Assembly: GCA_964477445.1 (NCBI GenBank)
Contig: CAYZED010000011.1
Span: forward strand, 8,572 to 72,571
Source of the DNA: CAYZED01 sp964477445
Lineage (GTDB): Bacteria; Bacillota; Clostridia; Lutisporales; Lutisporaceae
Length of the DNA: 64,000 bases
Direction of reading: 5' to 3'
Made by a program: the position numbers and the translations under genes. The notes under the pieces are model-generated. The model had not been told where the DNA came from. It saw only the letters and a program-made list of their open reading frames with translations, and ran no database searches. The stretch's first letter is position 1, and each line of letters begins with the position of its first letter. Positions 27,361-36,406 of the stretch are shown here, one piece after another.

Positions 27361-29520
27361 ATGGATATTAAAAAAATTAATATTAAAAAAATTGATATTA
27401 AAAAAATATTTTCAAGCATAATAAAGAGTGTAAGAGGGTTACATTTAGTAAGTAAAGCTACCAAACTTTTAAAGAAGGTTAATTTATTAGATTTATTAGC
27501 GAATGAACTAAGGAACATAAAAATAAGAATTAGAATACTAATATCATTTATTATTATATTAATGATACCGATTCTAGTGTTATCGATTTATTCGCTGAAT
27601 TCATCAGGATCTCTTATAAAATCAAGAATTTCAGATTCAAGTCCCGCAGAAATGAAACTAACAAGCCAAAATATTCAAAGTTTAATAGACATTGATAGAG
27701 GCAATCTCCAATCAATAGTTTTATCAAAAAAAGTTAATGATCTTCAAACAAAATTAGATGATTTTGATTCTCTTTCACCTGATGAGATTTCAACAATTAC
27801 AGATAACATTAACGCCACTGTATTAAAAAAATATAATGATAATGAAAATATAAGTTCTGTAATGCTTACGAAAGCTGATGGTACAATGTTTGCTGGGAAA
27901 GGCTATGATAGAAACATAGCCAAAGTTATTATTAATTCATCAACAGATGAATCCGAAAAATTTATTCCAATAGTTATGAATATTTCAAATGATACCTCTA
28001 AAAAGGACTTTAGACTAATTATGTCAGCTAAAATATCATCTCTTATTACTGGAGAAAAATTTGCTTATCTCATTGTTGTGTATAATAATGATTATCTTTA
28101 TAACGTTTATAAAGATAATATAAAAGGTGCAAATAGTCATTTTAGTATTGTGGATAAGGATGGAAGTGTTATTTCCAGTGATGACGTAACAACTATTGGC
28201 GAACCATTTAAAGGATTTAGTCAATTGAAACCGCTAATTAAATCTATGAAGTCTACTGATGTAAATATCAGTGGTACTAATTACTTCGCTACAGTTTCTC
28301 CTGACGAAGTTTATGGTTGGCTAGCAGTAAGTTTAATTTCAAGTGATTATATAAATGGAGAATCTGTGCTGATTCGAAATACTGTTTTGGTAACTTGTGG
28401 AGTAATATTTGTTTTAGTTTTACTCATTTCATATTACTTATCAAATAGCATTGCTAGACCTATTAAGAAAATAATGGTTTCGATTGAACGAGCTAAGACT
28501 GGAATTATTAAACCAGGTGAAGATGATTTATATAGAGATGAACTTGGGGAAATAACTAGAAGCTTTAATGATATGATGGTAAACTTAAGTACTTTAATTG
28601 GAAATACTAAAGGTATTTCAGAGAGAATACTTGATAACACAGAGATTATTAATGGTGTTGCTAATCGTTCTCGTGAAACATCTGAAAATATCTCTAACGC
28701 CATGAGCGAAGTTGCAAAAGGTACAGTTTCACAAGCTGAAGGTATGACAAATATCGTTGATTACCTAAACGATTTAAAGCAATCAGCAGAATTGATTGAG
28801 AATAATCTAAATGATACTAGGGATGTTGTTAAGTATACTGACAACATGGTCTTAGAAACAAAAACAGCGATTGAAATACTAAACGAAAAATCAATAGCTA
28901 CGACAGAGGCATCAAAACGAATTTATAACAATATTAATGAACTTAATACATTTATGATACATATAGCTGGCGTCACGAAGCTCATAGTTGCAGTTTCAGA
29001 TCAAACTAATCTATTAGCATTAAACGCTTTTATTGAAGCAGCTAGAGCGGGTGAGGCCGGAAAAGGATTCACTATTGTTGCAGAGGAAGTAAGGTCGTTA
29101 GCAACTCAATCAAAAGATGCATCAGAGAAAATTAACAAGATCATAAATGAGCTATCAAAGAAGATATTAGCTATTAAGCAAAATGCCTCTAAATCGCAAG
29201 TTATTATTTCGAAACAAAATGATGCCATTAAACTAACAAATAGCTCAATAGTTAGTATAACCAGCGGAATGAAACAAGTCGATGAAAAAATATTTGAACT
29301 AATTGACTCGGTAAGTTTGATATTTGAACTAAACGACACAACTTTTAATTCTATTGAGGGAATTAGTGCTGTATCTGAGGAAACTGCAGCGATAACCGAA
29401 GAAGTAACTGCTTCGGCATATGACCAAATTGGATCAGTTGAAAGGTTATCTGAAAGCGTTCATGAACTTAATGAAATGCTGAAAGAATTGAATTCAGCTA
29501 TTGGAACTTTTGAAGTTTAG
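27361..29520 (+). CDS. Methyl-accepting chemotaxis protein with repeat-expanded N-terminus
   Basis: About 719 residues. The start holds three IKKI pentad repeats from a 15-bp tandem repeat, then membrane helix 1 (about residues 65-88), an extracellular Cache-type sensor, membrane helix 2 (about 345-368), HAMP (IARPIKKIMVSIERAKTG) and a signalling domain with LALNAFIEAARAGEAGKGFT at the tip, where Phe replaces the usual Ala. ATG 27361, eight bases after GGAGG, is chosen over 27346. Probably co-transcribed with the preceding receptor, though the sensors are not close copies. Confidence 0.92.
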   Translation: MDIKKINIKKIDIKKIFSSIIKSVRGLHLVSKATKLLKKVNLLDLLANELRNIKIRIRILISFIIILMIPILVLSIYSLNSSGSLIKSRISDSSPAEMKLTSQNIQSLIDIDRGNLQSIVLSKKVNDLQTKLDDFDSLSPDEISTITDNINATVLKKYNDNENISSVMLTKADGTMFAGKGYDRNIAKVIINSSTDESEKFIPIVMNISNDTSKKDFRLIMSAKISSLITGEKFAYLIVVYNNDYLYNVYKDNIKGANSHFSIVDKDGSVISSDDVTTIGEPFKGFSQLKPLIKSMKSTDVNISGTNYFATVSPDEVYGWLAVSLISSDYINGESVLIRNTVLVTCGVIFVLVLLISYYLSNSIARPIKKIMVSIERAKTGIIKPGEDDLYRDELGEITRSFNDMMVNLSTLIGNTKGISERILDNTEIINGVANRSRETSENISNAMSEVAKGTVSQAEGMTNIVDYLNDLKQSAELIENNLNDTRDVVKYTDNMVLETKTAIEILNEKSIATTEASKRIYNNINELNTFMIHIAGVTKLIVAVSDQTNLLALNAFIEAARAGEAGKGFTIVAEEVRSLATQSKDASEKINKIINELSKKILAIKQNASKSQVIISKQNDAIKLTNSSIVSITSGMKQVDEKIFELIDSVSLIFELNDTTFNSIEGISAVSEETAAITEEVTASAYDQIGSVERLSESVHELNEMLKELNSAIGTFEV

Positions 29521-29570
29521 ACAAAAATAGACTTGAAAAAATTTACTTAAAAAATGAGCAAAACATAGAC

Positions 29571-29610
29571 CAAAAAAATATTAAACCGATCTTTATAGAT
29601 CGGTTTTTTT
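29571..29610. terminator. Bidirectional terminator shared by chemoreceptor and 6S RNA
   Basis: AAACCGATC (29583-29591) pairs with GATCGGTTT (29598-29606). T runs follow on both strands: TTTTTTT on the plus strand, and TATTTTTTT on the reverse. Confidence 0.85.
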
Positions 29611-29812
29611 ATGCCCCAAAATGCCGCTAGTAGTAATCTTAAACCTGCCTCACGACAGGTGGGTGACCTGACGACTATTCTGCATCCACACAAGTTGGCT
29701 CCACTTCCAAGTCTATACGCAGTCTCCCAAAATAAAGGTGCGGGTTAAGATTACCTGACCTCACGAACATCCCAGGTTTCATCCATTTAAGTCTGAACAA
29801 TGTTTTTTTATT
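29572..29812 (-). ncRNA. ssrS: 6S RNA candidate (SsrS)
   Basis: Read on the reverse strand, the core (29778-29613) starts CCTGGGATGTTCGTGAG and ends GCGGCATTTTGGGG, like both ends of known 6S RNAs, which can pair with each other. Inside them GGTAATCTTAACC pairs with GGTTTAAGATTACT, and the central part has GGAAGTGGAGCCAACTTGTG, as I recall from clostridial 6S. The shape is the expected rod with a central bubble. 6S RNA binds sigmaA polymerase and tunes transcription in stationary phase. A good promoter precedes it and a terminator ends it. Family searching is needed to settle it. Confidence 0.7.
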
Positions 29813-29818
29813 AATACA

Positions 29819-29847
29819 ATTATAACTCATGTTATTATATAAATCAA
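29819..29847 (-). promoter_or_regulatory. Promoter of the 6S RNA candidate
   Basis: On the reverse strand TTGATT (29847-29842), a 17-bp spacer and TATAAT (29824-29819). Transcription would start near 29812, which supports a real RNA gene. Confidence 0.7.
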
Positions 29848-29967
29848 TGGAAAGCACCAAAAAAAGGGACTAAAAAAGCAGCAAAGCAAAATATTTGGCT
29901 TTATAACTAATCTGAAATATGTTAATATATTTTAGAAATGAGAAATTTGAAATGAGAAAAAAACTAA

Positions 29968-30043
29968 GCTGGGGTAGCTCAGATGGTAGAGCAATTGATT
30001 CGTAATCAATAGGTCGTGGGTTCGATTCCCATCCTCAGCTCCA
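29968..30043 (+). tRNA. tRNA-Thr (anticodon CGT)
   Basis: 76 bases including encoded CCA. The acceptor stem GCTGGGG pairs with CCTCAGC; the D arm is TAGCTCAGATGGTAGAGC, the anticodon loop TTCGTAA between ATTGA and TCAAT, and the T arm GTGGGTTCGATTCCCAT. Anticodon CGT reads ACG threonine codons. Confidence 0.95.
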
Positions 30044-30095
30044 TAGAAACATAAACATTACTGTTATTTGCGGAGTTTTTTAGAATAACAAATAA

Positions 30096-30126
30096 AAAAG
30101 CGAACTAAATAGTTTAGTTCGCTTTT
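30096..30126. terminator. Bidirectional terminator between tRNA-Thr and degV
   Basis: AAAAGCGAACTAAA pairs with TTTAGTTCGCTTTT around TAG. Serves the tRNA on the plus strand and degV on the reverse. Confidence 0.85.
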
Positions 30127-30131
30127 AAATC

Positions 30132-30153
30132 GTGCGCCCAGCATGGGCGCAGT
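30132..30153 (+). mobile_element. Possible 5'-end relic of a group IIC intron
   Basis: GTGCGCCCAGCATGGGCGCA plus GT matches, by recollection, the first 22 bases of the Oceanobacillus-type IIC intron, with changes at three positions, two of them base-pair preserving. It sits six bases after a terminator stem, the place IIC introns favour. No other intron domain follows before degV, so this would be a fragment. Chance hairpin is the alternative. Confidence 0.4.
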
Positions 30154-30179
30154 GGGCACTGAAAAAGTCACATTTTCGT

Positions 30180-31055
30180 CTACACCGTTTCTGTCATCGG
30201 CATAAATCCTATTCCGATTAGACCAGGTCCAGTGTGAACGCCCATCGATGGGCTTATCTTACCAAATAATATTTCTTTGACATTTGGGATGGATTTAAAT
30301 CTTTCAATGATCTTAGCGGCTTCACTTTCAGCAGCTCCATGATAAATAGCAAGGGTTACATTAGTATCGCCGATTAAATCTATAATTATTTCTTGGATTT
30401 TTTCGAGAGAATTTTTACGTCCTCTGGATTTAGAATGAGTATAGTATTTTCCATCAGAGTTGACAGAAATAATTGGTTTAAGATCGAGAATTGTTCCTAT
30501 TGTGGCAGACACAAGACCTATGCGACCACCTTTTTTTAAATAATCAAGAACAGGTATGCAGAAAAAAACTTTAATGCTTTCTTTGAACTTATCCAATTTT
30601 TCGTAGATTTCTGAGAAATTCAAACCTGCTTCTATGAATTTAGCTGCTTGATAAACAAGAAGTCCAACTCCTATAGATACATTTTTACTATCAATTACTT
30701 TTATCTCAATATCATCATACTCTTTGGCAATCATTCTAATAAGATTAACAGTTCCACTTAAATTAGCAGATAAGTGAATCGCGAAAACTTTTTTAAAGCC
30801 TTGCATTCTTAATCTATCAAAAACAGCAACAATATCTTTAAAGGAAGGTAAAGATGTCGTAGGTATTTCTGCTGGCATCCTAGAATAAACTTCTTCAGGG
30901 GTTATATCAACTCCATCAGAATATTCTTTATCGGGATAAATAATTCTTAAAGGAACGATATTTATATTGTATTTTTCGAGAATCTCCTTTGGTAAATCAC
31001 AGCTGCTTTCTGTTACTATTGCAATTTTTTCATTTTTTGTTTTTTTCTCCGTCAA
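30180..31055 (-). CDS. degV: DegV-family fatty-acid-binding protein
   Basis: 291 residues from TTG 31055 with AGGAGG eight bases before it. The start IAIVTESSCDLPKEI and DGVDITPEEVYSRM, then PTTSLPSFKD, are DegV signatures, and IHLSANLSGTVNL forms the second lipid-contact block. The C-terminal lobe ends with MGVHTGPGLIGIGF. DegV (FakB-like) proteins present a fatty acid to the FakA kinase for phospholipid synthesis; no fakA is in the window. The terminator at 30096 lies downstream. Confidence 0.92.
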   Translation of the reverse strand: MTEKKTKNEKIAIVTESSCDLPKEILEKYNINIVPLRIIYPDKEYSDGVDITPEEVYSRMPAEIPTTSLPSFKDIVAVFDRLRMQGFKKVFAIHLSANLSGTVNLIRMIAKEYDDIEIKVIDSKNVSIGVGLLVYQAAKFIEAGLNFSEIYEKLDKFKESIKVFFCIPVLDYLKKGGRIGLVSATIGTILDLKPIISVNSDGKYYTHSKSRGRKNSLEKIQEIIIDLIGDTNVTLAIYHGAAESEAAKIIERFKSIPNVKEILFGKISPSMGVHTGPGLIGIGFMPMTETV

Positions 31056-31213
31056 ATTATTGACCTCCTAAGATTTATATCAAAGTTTAAAAACATCATT
31101 AAATCAATAATACAACAAAAGCAAAGTTTTGAACAGAGATATTTGAATGAACGCAACTTATAATATATAATTCAATAGTATATAAATTTTAGAGTAGGAT
31201 TTAAGGTGATAAA

Positions 31214-32287
31214 ATGAGTTTGTTAAAAAACACAATATTAAAGATCGAACCTATAGATAAAGTGTCGATGGAGAAAGCATTAGAAAGACAAGATAGTTTG
31301 GCGAAGCCATTAGGAAGTCTGGGAAGACTTGAAGAACTATCCATTCAACTCGCAGGAATAAGAAAAAATTATGGAGTAAGAAGTGAAAAAGCTTGTACTG
31401 TTGTTTTTTGTTCTGATAATGGAGTTTTTGAAGAAGGCGTGAGCTCTTGTCCCCAATATGTGACTTTGACACAGTCAATAAACTTTGTTAAAGGGCTGAC
31501 AGGTATTAGTGTCTTATCTAGAGCGTCCAATGCTGATATAAGGGTGTTTGATGTCGGTATTAATAGTGATATTACTTTCCCGGGTCTTATAAACAAAAAA
31601 ATTAGAAAAGGCACTTTTAACATGTCAAAAGGGAGTGCTATGACAAGAGATGAAGCCATAAAATCAATTGAAATAGGGATTGAAGCTGCAGAAGAATTGA
31701 TTTCTGAAGGGTATAATCTACTGGGAACTGGAGAAATGGGGATTGGTAATACCAGTACTAGTAGTGCAATGCTAATTGGATTTACAGCTTGCGACATAAA
31801 TGTAGCGGTGGGAAAAGGTGCTGGAATGACTCCGGAAGGATATCTGCTAAAAAAAGAAGTAATAATGAAAGCTATTGAAATAAATAATCCCGATTCCAAA
31901 GACCCGCTTGATGTTCTATCCAAAGTGGGAGGCTTTGATATCGGGGGAATGGCGGGCGTTTTCCTTGCCGCCGCAAAAAATAGGACACCGGTAGTTATTG
32001 ATGGATTTATTTCGTCGGTTGCAGCACTACTTGCTTATAGGATTAACAAAGAAGTAAAAAACTATATGATTCCATCACATATATCTGAGGAGCCAGGATA
32101 TAAGTTAGTAATGCAAATATTAGGACTGGAACCAATTTTGAACCTAAGAATGAGATTAGGAGAGGGAACAGGTTGCCCATTGGCATTTAATATAGTTCGC
32201 GCGGCAGAATCAATTATTAATGAAATGGCGACTTTTCAAGAAGCCGAAATAGTGGATGATTATTTAATTGATATAAGAGAGAAATAG
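31214..32287 (+). CDS. cobT: Nicotinate-nucleotide-dimethylbenzimidazole phosphoribosyltransferase
   Basis: 357 residues. CobT activates the lower-ligand base to alpha-ribazole 5'-phosphate for cobalamin. Seen: SLAKPLGSLGRLEELSIQLA, the VFCSDNGVFEEGVSSCPQ block, GTGEMGIGNTSTSSAML and the catalytic Glu region near the end (RLGEGTGCPLAF). It leads the operon cobT-cobU-cobS-cobC, 11 bp before cobU. I see no cobalamin riboswitch in the 158 bp before it. The end product is the coenzyme of glutamate mutase encoded at 61.7-64 kb. Confidence 0.95.
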   Translation: MSLLKNTILKIEPIDKVSMEKALERQDSLAKPLGSLGRLEELSIQLAGIRKNYGVRSEKACTVVFCSDNGVFEEGVSSCPQYVTLTQSINFVKGLTGISVLSRASNADIRVFDVGINSDITFPGLINKKIRKGTFNMSKGSAMTRDEAIKSIEIGIEAAEELISEGYNLLGTGEMGIGNTSTSSAMLIGFTACDINVAVGKGAGMTPEGYLLKKEVIMKAIEINNPDSKDPLDVLSKVGGFDIGGMAGVFLAAAKNRTPVVIDGFISSVAALLAYRINKEVKNYMIPSHISEEPGYKLVMQILGLEPILNLRMRLGEGTGCPLAFNIVRAAESIINEMATFQEAEIVDDYLIDIREK

Positions 32288-32298
32288 AAGGTGAGAGC

Positions 32299-32868
32299 AT
32301 GAACAAAATTTCCTTGATAACTGGTGGAGCTAGGAGCGGGAAAAGCAGCTTTGCTGAAGAAAAAGCAAAGAATTATGGAGAAAAAATACTTTATCTGGCG
32401 ACAGCAATACCTTTCGACCTCGAAATGGATGATAGAATTAAAAGACATAAGAGTTCGCGGCCATCAAATTGGCAAACATGGGAAGGTTATAGAAATCTAG
32501 ACAAAATCATCACTGAGAAATCAGATCAATTTGATGGAATTTTGATAGATTGTATAACTATTATGGTCACAAATATTATGTTGAGTCATACGGATGTTGA
32601 TTTTGATAATATGGATACTTTTGATTTAAAAAAAATTGAAGAGATAGAAACGGATATAAAAAAAGAGATAGACCAATTGATAGCGGCTGCCAAGACTTCT
32701 AGATGTCCAATTATTATAGTAACAAACGAAGTTGGACTTGGAATAGTGCCTGAAAACCCTGTTGCAAGAGCGTTTCGAGATTTTGCTGGAAGAGCAAATC
32801 AAATGCTTGGAAGAGCAGCGGATGAAGTCTTTCTCGCAGTCTGCGGTGTCACAATGAAAATTAAGTAA
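32299..32868 (+). CDS. cobU: Adenosylcobinamide kinase / adenosylcobinamide-phosphate guanylyltransferase
   Basis: 189 residues. P-loop GGARSGKSSFAEEKAK at the N-terminus, then the guanylylated-His region RIKRHKSSRPSNWQTWE and EVGLGIVPENPVARAFRDFAG, all diagnostic of CobU. It phosphorylates adenosylcobinamide and then makes adenosylcobinamide-GDP. AAGGTG precedes the ATG. cobS begins 14 bp after its stop. Confidence 0.95.
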   Translation: MNKISLITGGARSGKSSFAEEKAKNYGEKILYLATAIPFDLEMDDRIKRHKSSRPSNWQTWEGYRNLDKIITEKSDQFDGILIDCITIMVTNIMLSHTDVDFDNMDTFDLKKIEEIETDIKKEIDQLIAAAKTSRCPIIIVTNEVGLGIVPENPVARAFRDFAGRANQMLGRAADEVFLAVCGVTMKIK

Positions 32869-32882
32869 TAAGAGGTGTTAAC

Positions 32883-33707
32883 TTGAGCGGCTTAAAAGAT
32901 TTTGTTCTGATGATTCAGTTTTTAACTAGAATACCAATAAAAATAAATATCGAAAATGATAAGGAAAGCTTTGCTAGGGGTGTTGCATACTTTCCTATTA
33001 TCGGATTTGTGATAGGAGTAGTTTGCTCGCTTTCATATTTGTTAGGGGCTTTTCTGTCAGGAACAGAAAATTTGCTGCTTCCAACAGTTTTTGCAGTCAT
33101 AACAAATGTTTTAATTACTGGAGGGCTTCATATTGATGGATTAGCAGATACTTGCGATGGCATTTTTTCAGGTAGGGAGAGACACAGAATTTTAGAAATT
33201 ATGAAAGATAGCTCTATTGGAACCTTTGGAACTTTAGCTGTGATTATTGATTTCGTTGTTAGATTTGCGCTCTTATATAGCATTACTTCACTTATTATAA
33301 GCTCTGACATTAATCCTGTATTTATCTTCTTTATTATTATAAGTGCTCCGATTATCTCAAAAACCTTTGTAGTAATTCTCATGGCACTCTCAAACTATGC
33401 GCGAACAGAGGGAATGGGAGGGCTTTTTATCGGACAAATGAAAAAATCTGCTGTATTAGTTTCTTTTATTTCCGCATTGGTTTTATTAAACGGAATGATG
33501 ATTTGGTTATCAATTTCATTTATGAATATTATCATTCTAAATTTTGGAATGGCACTTTTTTTTATAATTGTTTTGCTCATATATAGAAAATATATTTACA
33601 ATTTTATTGGTGGTATGACTGGAGACACAATAGGAGCCGCTAACGAAATATTTGAGTGGGTATTTTTGTTTATTACACTTGTTGTTTTGAGGTTTATGAT
33701 TAAATGA
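32883..33707 (+). CDS. cobS: Adenosylcobinamide-GDP ribazoletransferase (cobalamin synthase)
   Basis: 274 residues from TTG 32883 with AAGAGGTG upstream. A membrane protein with about six to seven helices. FLTRIPI, then GGLHIDGLADTCDGIFSGRE (metal-binding Asp cluster, about residues 80-99) and the C-terminal GGMTGDTIGAANEI are CobS signatures. It joins adenosylcobinamide-GDP to alpha-ribazole at the membrane. Its stop overlaps the start of cobC by 4 bp (ATGA). Confidence 0.94.
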   Translation: MSGLKDFVLMIQFLTRIPIKINIENDKESFARGVAYFPIIGFVIGVVCSLSYLLGAFLSGTENLLLPTVFAVITNVLITGGLHIDGLADTCDGIFSGRERHRILEIMKDSSIGTFGTLAVIIDFVVRFALLYSITSLIISSDINPVFIFFIIISAPIISKTFVVILMALSNYARTEGMGGLFIGQMKKSAVLVSFISALVLLNGMMIWLSISFMNIIILNFGMALFFIIVLLIYRKYIYNFIGGMTGDTIGAANEIFEWVFLFITLVVLRFMIK

Positions 33708-34426
33708 ATATATATTTAGTTAGACATGGTGAAACTGATTTAAATGTTTCAGGTGTGTTTTATGGACATATTGATTGTGACATAAACGAAAAAGGAAAAA
33801 AACAAGCATATCGAGTTGGTGAATTTTTGAAAGACATAAAATTTGATTTTGTTTATACCAGTCCGCTAAAGCGCGCTAAGCATACGGCGGAAATTATATT
33901 AGGAATTAATAAGTTTGCGCCTAAAAGCTTTGTTGAAAACGAATCAGAAAATGAATCAGAAAATGCAGATAGTTTTCAATTTATAACTGATATAAGACTG
34001 AAGGAAATAGGTTTTGGAATATGGGAAAGCTTGAGTGTAAATGAAATAATTTCATTGGACAAAGATTTTTGGGAGGAGTATTTTAAAGGTTGGCCAAATG
34101 TAGCACCTCCATCAGGGGAGAGTTTTATGTTTTTCTTAGAAAGGGTAAAAAGTTTCTTTAATGATATAATTGATATCCGTCGAAGCGATGATAAAACAAA
34201 CATTCTAATAGTGGCACACCATGGTCCGCTTGCGTTAATGCCTGTTTTTGCGCTTAATCTTAATGTTAATGATTATTGGAAATTTAAAATTGACCAAGGC
34301 GTTTATAGTTTGATTTCAACAAATAAAAACGGAAGCATAATTAAAAAAGAAAAAGAATATGAATATGAATATGAAAAAGAAAAAGAATATGAATATGTAT
34401 TAAAACTATTAAATTGCAGCAGGTAA
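33704..34426 (+). CDS. cobC: Alpha-ribazole phosphatase / histidine-phosphatase family protein
   Basis: 240 residues. LVRHGETDLN holds the phospho-accepting His, YTSPLKRAKHTAEI the second Arg site, and LIVAHHGPLALMPV the C-terminal catalytic His. Position overlapping cobS makes alpha-ribazole 5'-phosphate phosphatase the likely role. Two repeat expansions are visible: ENESENESEN near residue 81 and a C-terminal run of KEKEYEYEYE-type units (about residues 217-235) just before the end. Neither belongs to the family fold. Confidence 0.88.
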   Translation: MNIYLVRHGETDLNVSGVFYGHIDCDINEKGKKQAYRVGEFLKDIKFDFVYTSPLKRAKHTAEIILGINKFAPKSFVENESENESENADSFQFITDIRLKEIGFGIWESLSVNEIISLDKDFWEEYFKGWPNVAPPSGESFMFFLERVKSFFNDIIDIRRSDDKTNILIVAHHGPLALMPVFALNLNVNDYWKFKIDQGVYSLISTNKNGSIIKKEKEYEYEYEKEKEYEYVLKLLNCSR

Positions 34427-34450
34427 GGGAGTAAACTTTTAGGAGAAGAC

Positions 34451-34474
34451 ATGATGGGAATGATTGGAATTTAA
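34451..34474 (+). other. Mini reading frame MMGMIGI with good ribosome site
   Basis: TTTAGGAGAAGAC precedes ATG and an 8-codon frame (with stop) in the gap between cobC and the YhfC-type gene. It may be a gene-start relic or a leader frame; no evidence of function. Confidence 0.25.
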
Positions 34475-34516
34475 GTCATAGAAGAAATTTTACTAAAATT
34501 TATTGGAGGTATTCAC

Positions 34517-35461
34517 ATGGTAAGTAATTGGAGCATCGTATTTATTTGTTTTTCATTAGTTTTATCAGTATTAGTCCCAATCGGTATTGTTATGGTTTTA
34601 TTAATTAAGAAAAAAATATCATTTAAGCCTTTATTGGCAGGTATTTTAACGTGGATTGTATTCACACAAGTACTTGAGAGAATATTTCACTTTTATATGC
34701 TTAATAATACGTCAGTGCAGGCTGTTCCTATAATTTTCGCTATTTATGTGGCGTTAACAGCTGGAGTTTTTGAGGAAGTTGGAAGGTATTATTCATTTAG
34801 GTTGATACTTAGAAAAAACAGAGCATGGAAAGACGGTTTAGCATTTGGACTAGGACATGGAGGTATGGAAGCACTATTAATAGGTGGATTGGCCGGGTTA
34901 AACAATTTGATTTTGTCTATAATGATAAACAATGGAATGTATGAGACTTTGATAAAAGCAACACCTTCAATTGCAGATTCAGGAGTTAAAGAGTTCTTCT
35001 TAAGTACAGCACCTTCTTTGTTTGCAGTGAGTGGGTTCGAGAGGATATTTGCGATAATTCTTCATATTGGGATGACGTTCTTAGTTCTATACGGAATTCG
35101 CCAAAAGAAGAGCATATATTTGTTATATGCGATTTTAGCTCATGCAGCGTTTGATTTTGTGGCGGCGCTTTATCAAGTTGAAATTATTAAAAGTCTAGTT
35201 TTAACAGAAGCAATAATAGGTCTATCAGCTGTAGTAATAATCTATTTTATTATTAAGACAAAAAACAGATTTGCGGATCCTAATATAGTTGAGGCAATAA
35301 CAGATGAAAAGGTAGGAGACGATGTGATAGGCAACAACGTTACAGAAGAAGGAACGATAGAAGAAATAGTTTCGGAAAATGGGAAACTAGATGATAGCAT
35401 TTCTGAAAAACAAGTGAGGCTAGAAGATAATTTTGAAAAAAAGATTAAACCATTAAAGTAA
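34517..35461 (+). CDS. YhfC-family intramembrane protease-like protein
   Basis: 314 residues, about seven membrane helices. Conserved membrane motifs fit the YhfC/CPBP-related group: ALTAGVFEEVGRYYSFRLIL (EE pair near residue 92), GLGHGGMEALLIGG and a C-terminal ILAHAAFDFVAAL. The Glu and His residues are the presumed metal ligands. The last 60 residues are a charged tail rich in Glu, Asp and Lys. GGAGG lies eight bases before ATG. Role unknown. Confidence 0.8.
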   Translation: MVSNWSIVFICFSLVLSVLVPIGIVMVLLIKKKISFKPLLAGILTWIVFTQVLERIFHFYMLNNTSVQAVPIIFAIYVALTAGVFEEVGRYYSFRLILRKNRAWKDGLAFGLGHGGMEALLIGGLAGLNNLILSIMINNGMYETLIKATPSIADSGVKEFFLSTAPSLFAVSGFERIFAIILHIGMTFLVLYGIRQKKSIYLLYAILAHAAFDFVAALYQVEIIKSLVLTEAIIGLSAVVIIYFIIKTKNRFADPNIVEAITDEKVGDDVIGNNVTEEGTIEEIVSENGKLDDSISEKQVRLEDNFEKKIKPLK

Positions 35462-35552
35462 TAATAAGTGAAATAATAAATAAAAATATTTTTTGTAAAT
35501 ATATGGACAAAGCCTTTTATATATGTTAATATATGTAAAAGGAGGTGTTTGA

Positions 35553-35789
35553 ATGGAAGAATTCAAATTCGAAATAGTGAAAAAACTAGGTATTCTATCA
35601 GAGAGTGAAAATGGCTGGAGGAAAGAAGTTAACATGGTCAGTTGGAATGAACGCCCTGCAAGACTTGATATCCGTGAATGGGCGCCAGATGGTCAAAAGA
35701 TGAGAAAAGGAATAACCTTTAGTGAAAAAGAAATCGTTGAACTAAAAACTGTTTTAAGTGAGGTAGTAACAGAAGAATTGAGTTTTTAG
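35553..35789 (+). CDS. YdbC-like PC4-type single-stranded nucleic-acid-binding protein
   Basis: 78 residues. KLGILSESENGWRKEVNMVS and RPARLDIREWAPDGQKMRKG then ITFSEKEI match the small YdbC family, which has the PC4 fold and binds single-stranded DNA. Such proteins are thought to act in transcription or DNA upkeep. GGAGGTG precedes the ATG. Normal length and isolated between a membrane protease-like gene and ferritin. Confidence 0.87.
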   Translation: MEEFKFEIVKKLGILSESENGWRKEVNMVSWNERPARLDIREWAPDGQKMRKGITFSEKEIVELKTVLSEVVTEELSF

Positions 35790-35873
35790 AATTTAAGTTT
35801 TTCAATAAAGATATAGCTATGAATGATGCAAAGTGATAAAATTAAAGTACATTAATAACAAGGAGGGATGTAC

Positions 35874-36386
35874 ATGCTTAGTACAAAATTAGTTGATATT
35901 ATCAACGAACAAATTAAATTCGAAATTTATTCAATGCATCTTTACATGTCAATGGAATCATATGCTCTATCTAAGTCACTAACTGGTTTTGCAAATTGGT
36001 TGAGAATTCAATCAGAGGAAGAAAAGATTCATTCAAGATTTTTTATGGATTTTCTAAGTAAAACTAATAACAGATTTATCATTTCTACAATAATGCAACC
36101 ACCAAGTGATTTTAAAGACATTAGAGATGTTTTTGAGCAATCGCTTGCACATGAAAAAATAGTTACTTCTAGAATTAATAAAATGTGTGATTTAGCTGCT
36201 GAAGAAAAAGACCATGCAGCATCGAGTTTCTTTAAATGGTTTGTAGATGAACAGGTTGAAGAAGAATCTAATTTCTCAGACATTTTAGGAAAAATTGACC
36301 TTGTCGGTGAAACCGGAGGGATTTATTTCCTAGATAAAGAATTAATGTTACGAGTCCTTAATCCAGTAACTAATCCACCAGTTTAA
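35874..36386 (+). CDS. ftnA: Ferritin
   Basis: 170 residues. Ferroxidase ligands of bacterial ferritins are present: Glu in NEQIKFEIYSMHLY with the Tyr seven residues on, the E-x-x-H of EEEKIHSRFF, Glu in SLAHEKIV, and Gln in VDEQVEEE. It oxidises and stores iron in a 24-subunit cytoplasmic shell. ATG 35874 is used; an ATG at 35868 abuts AAGGAGGG with no spacing. A terminator follows. Confidence 0.94.
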   Translation: MLSTKLVDIINEQIKFEIYSMHLYMSMESYALSKSLTGFANWLRIQSEEEKIHSRFFMDFLSKTNNRFIISTIMQPPSDFKDIRDVFEQSLAHEKIVTSRINKMCDLAAEEKDHAASSFFKWFVDEQVEEESNFSDILGKIDLVGETGGIYFLDKELMLRVLNPVTNPPV

Positions 36387-36406
36387 GAGTTTAATAATAA
36401 CACTAT

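Noticed and set aside
29675..29860. 61-codon open frame on the reverse strand
   Set aside because: It overlaps the 6S RNA candidate and its promoter and has no ribosome site.
31056..31213. Cobalamin riboswitch before cobT
   Set aside because: The gap is only 158 bp, AT-rich, and none of the conserved B12-box blocks are visible.
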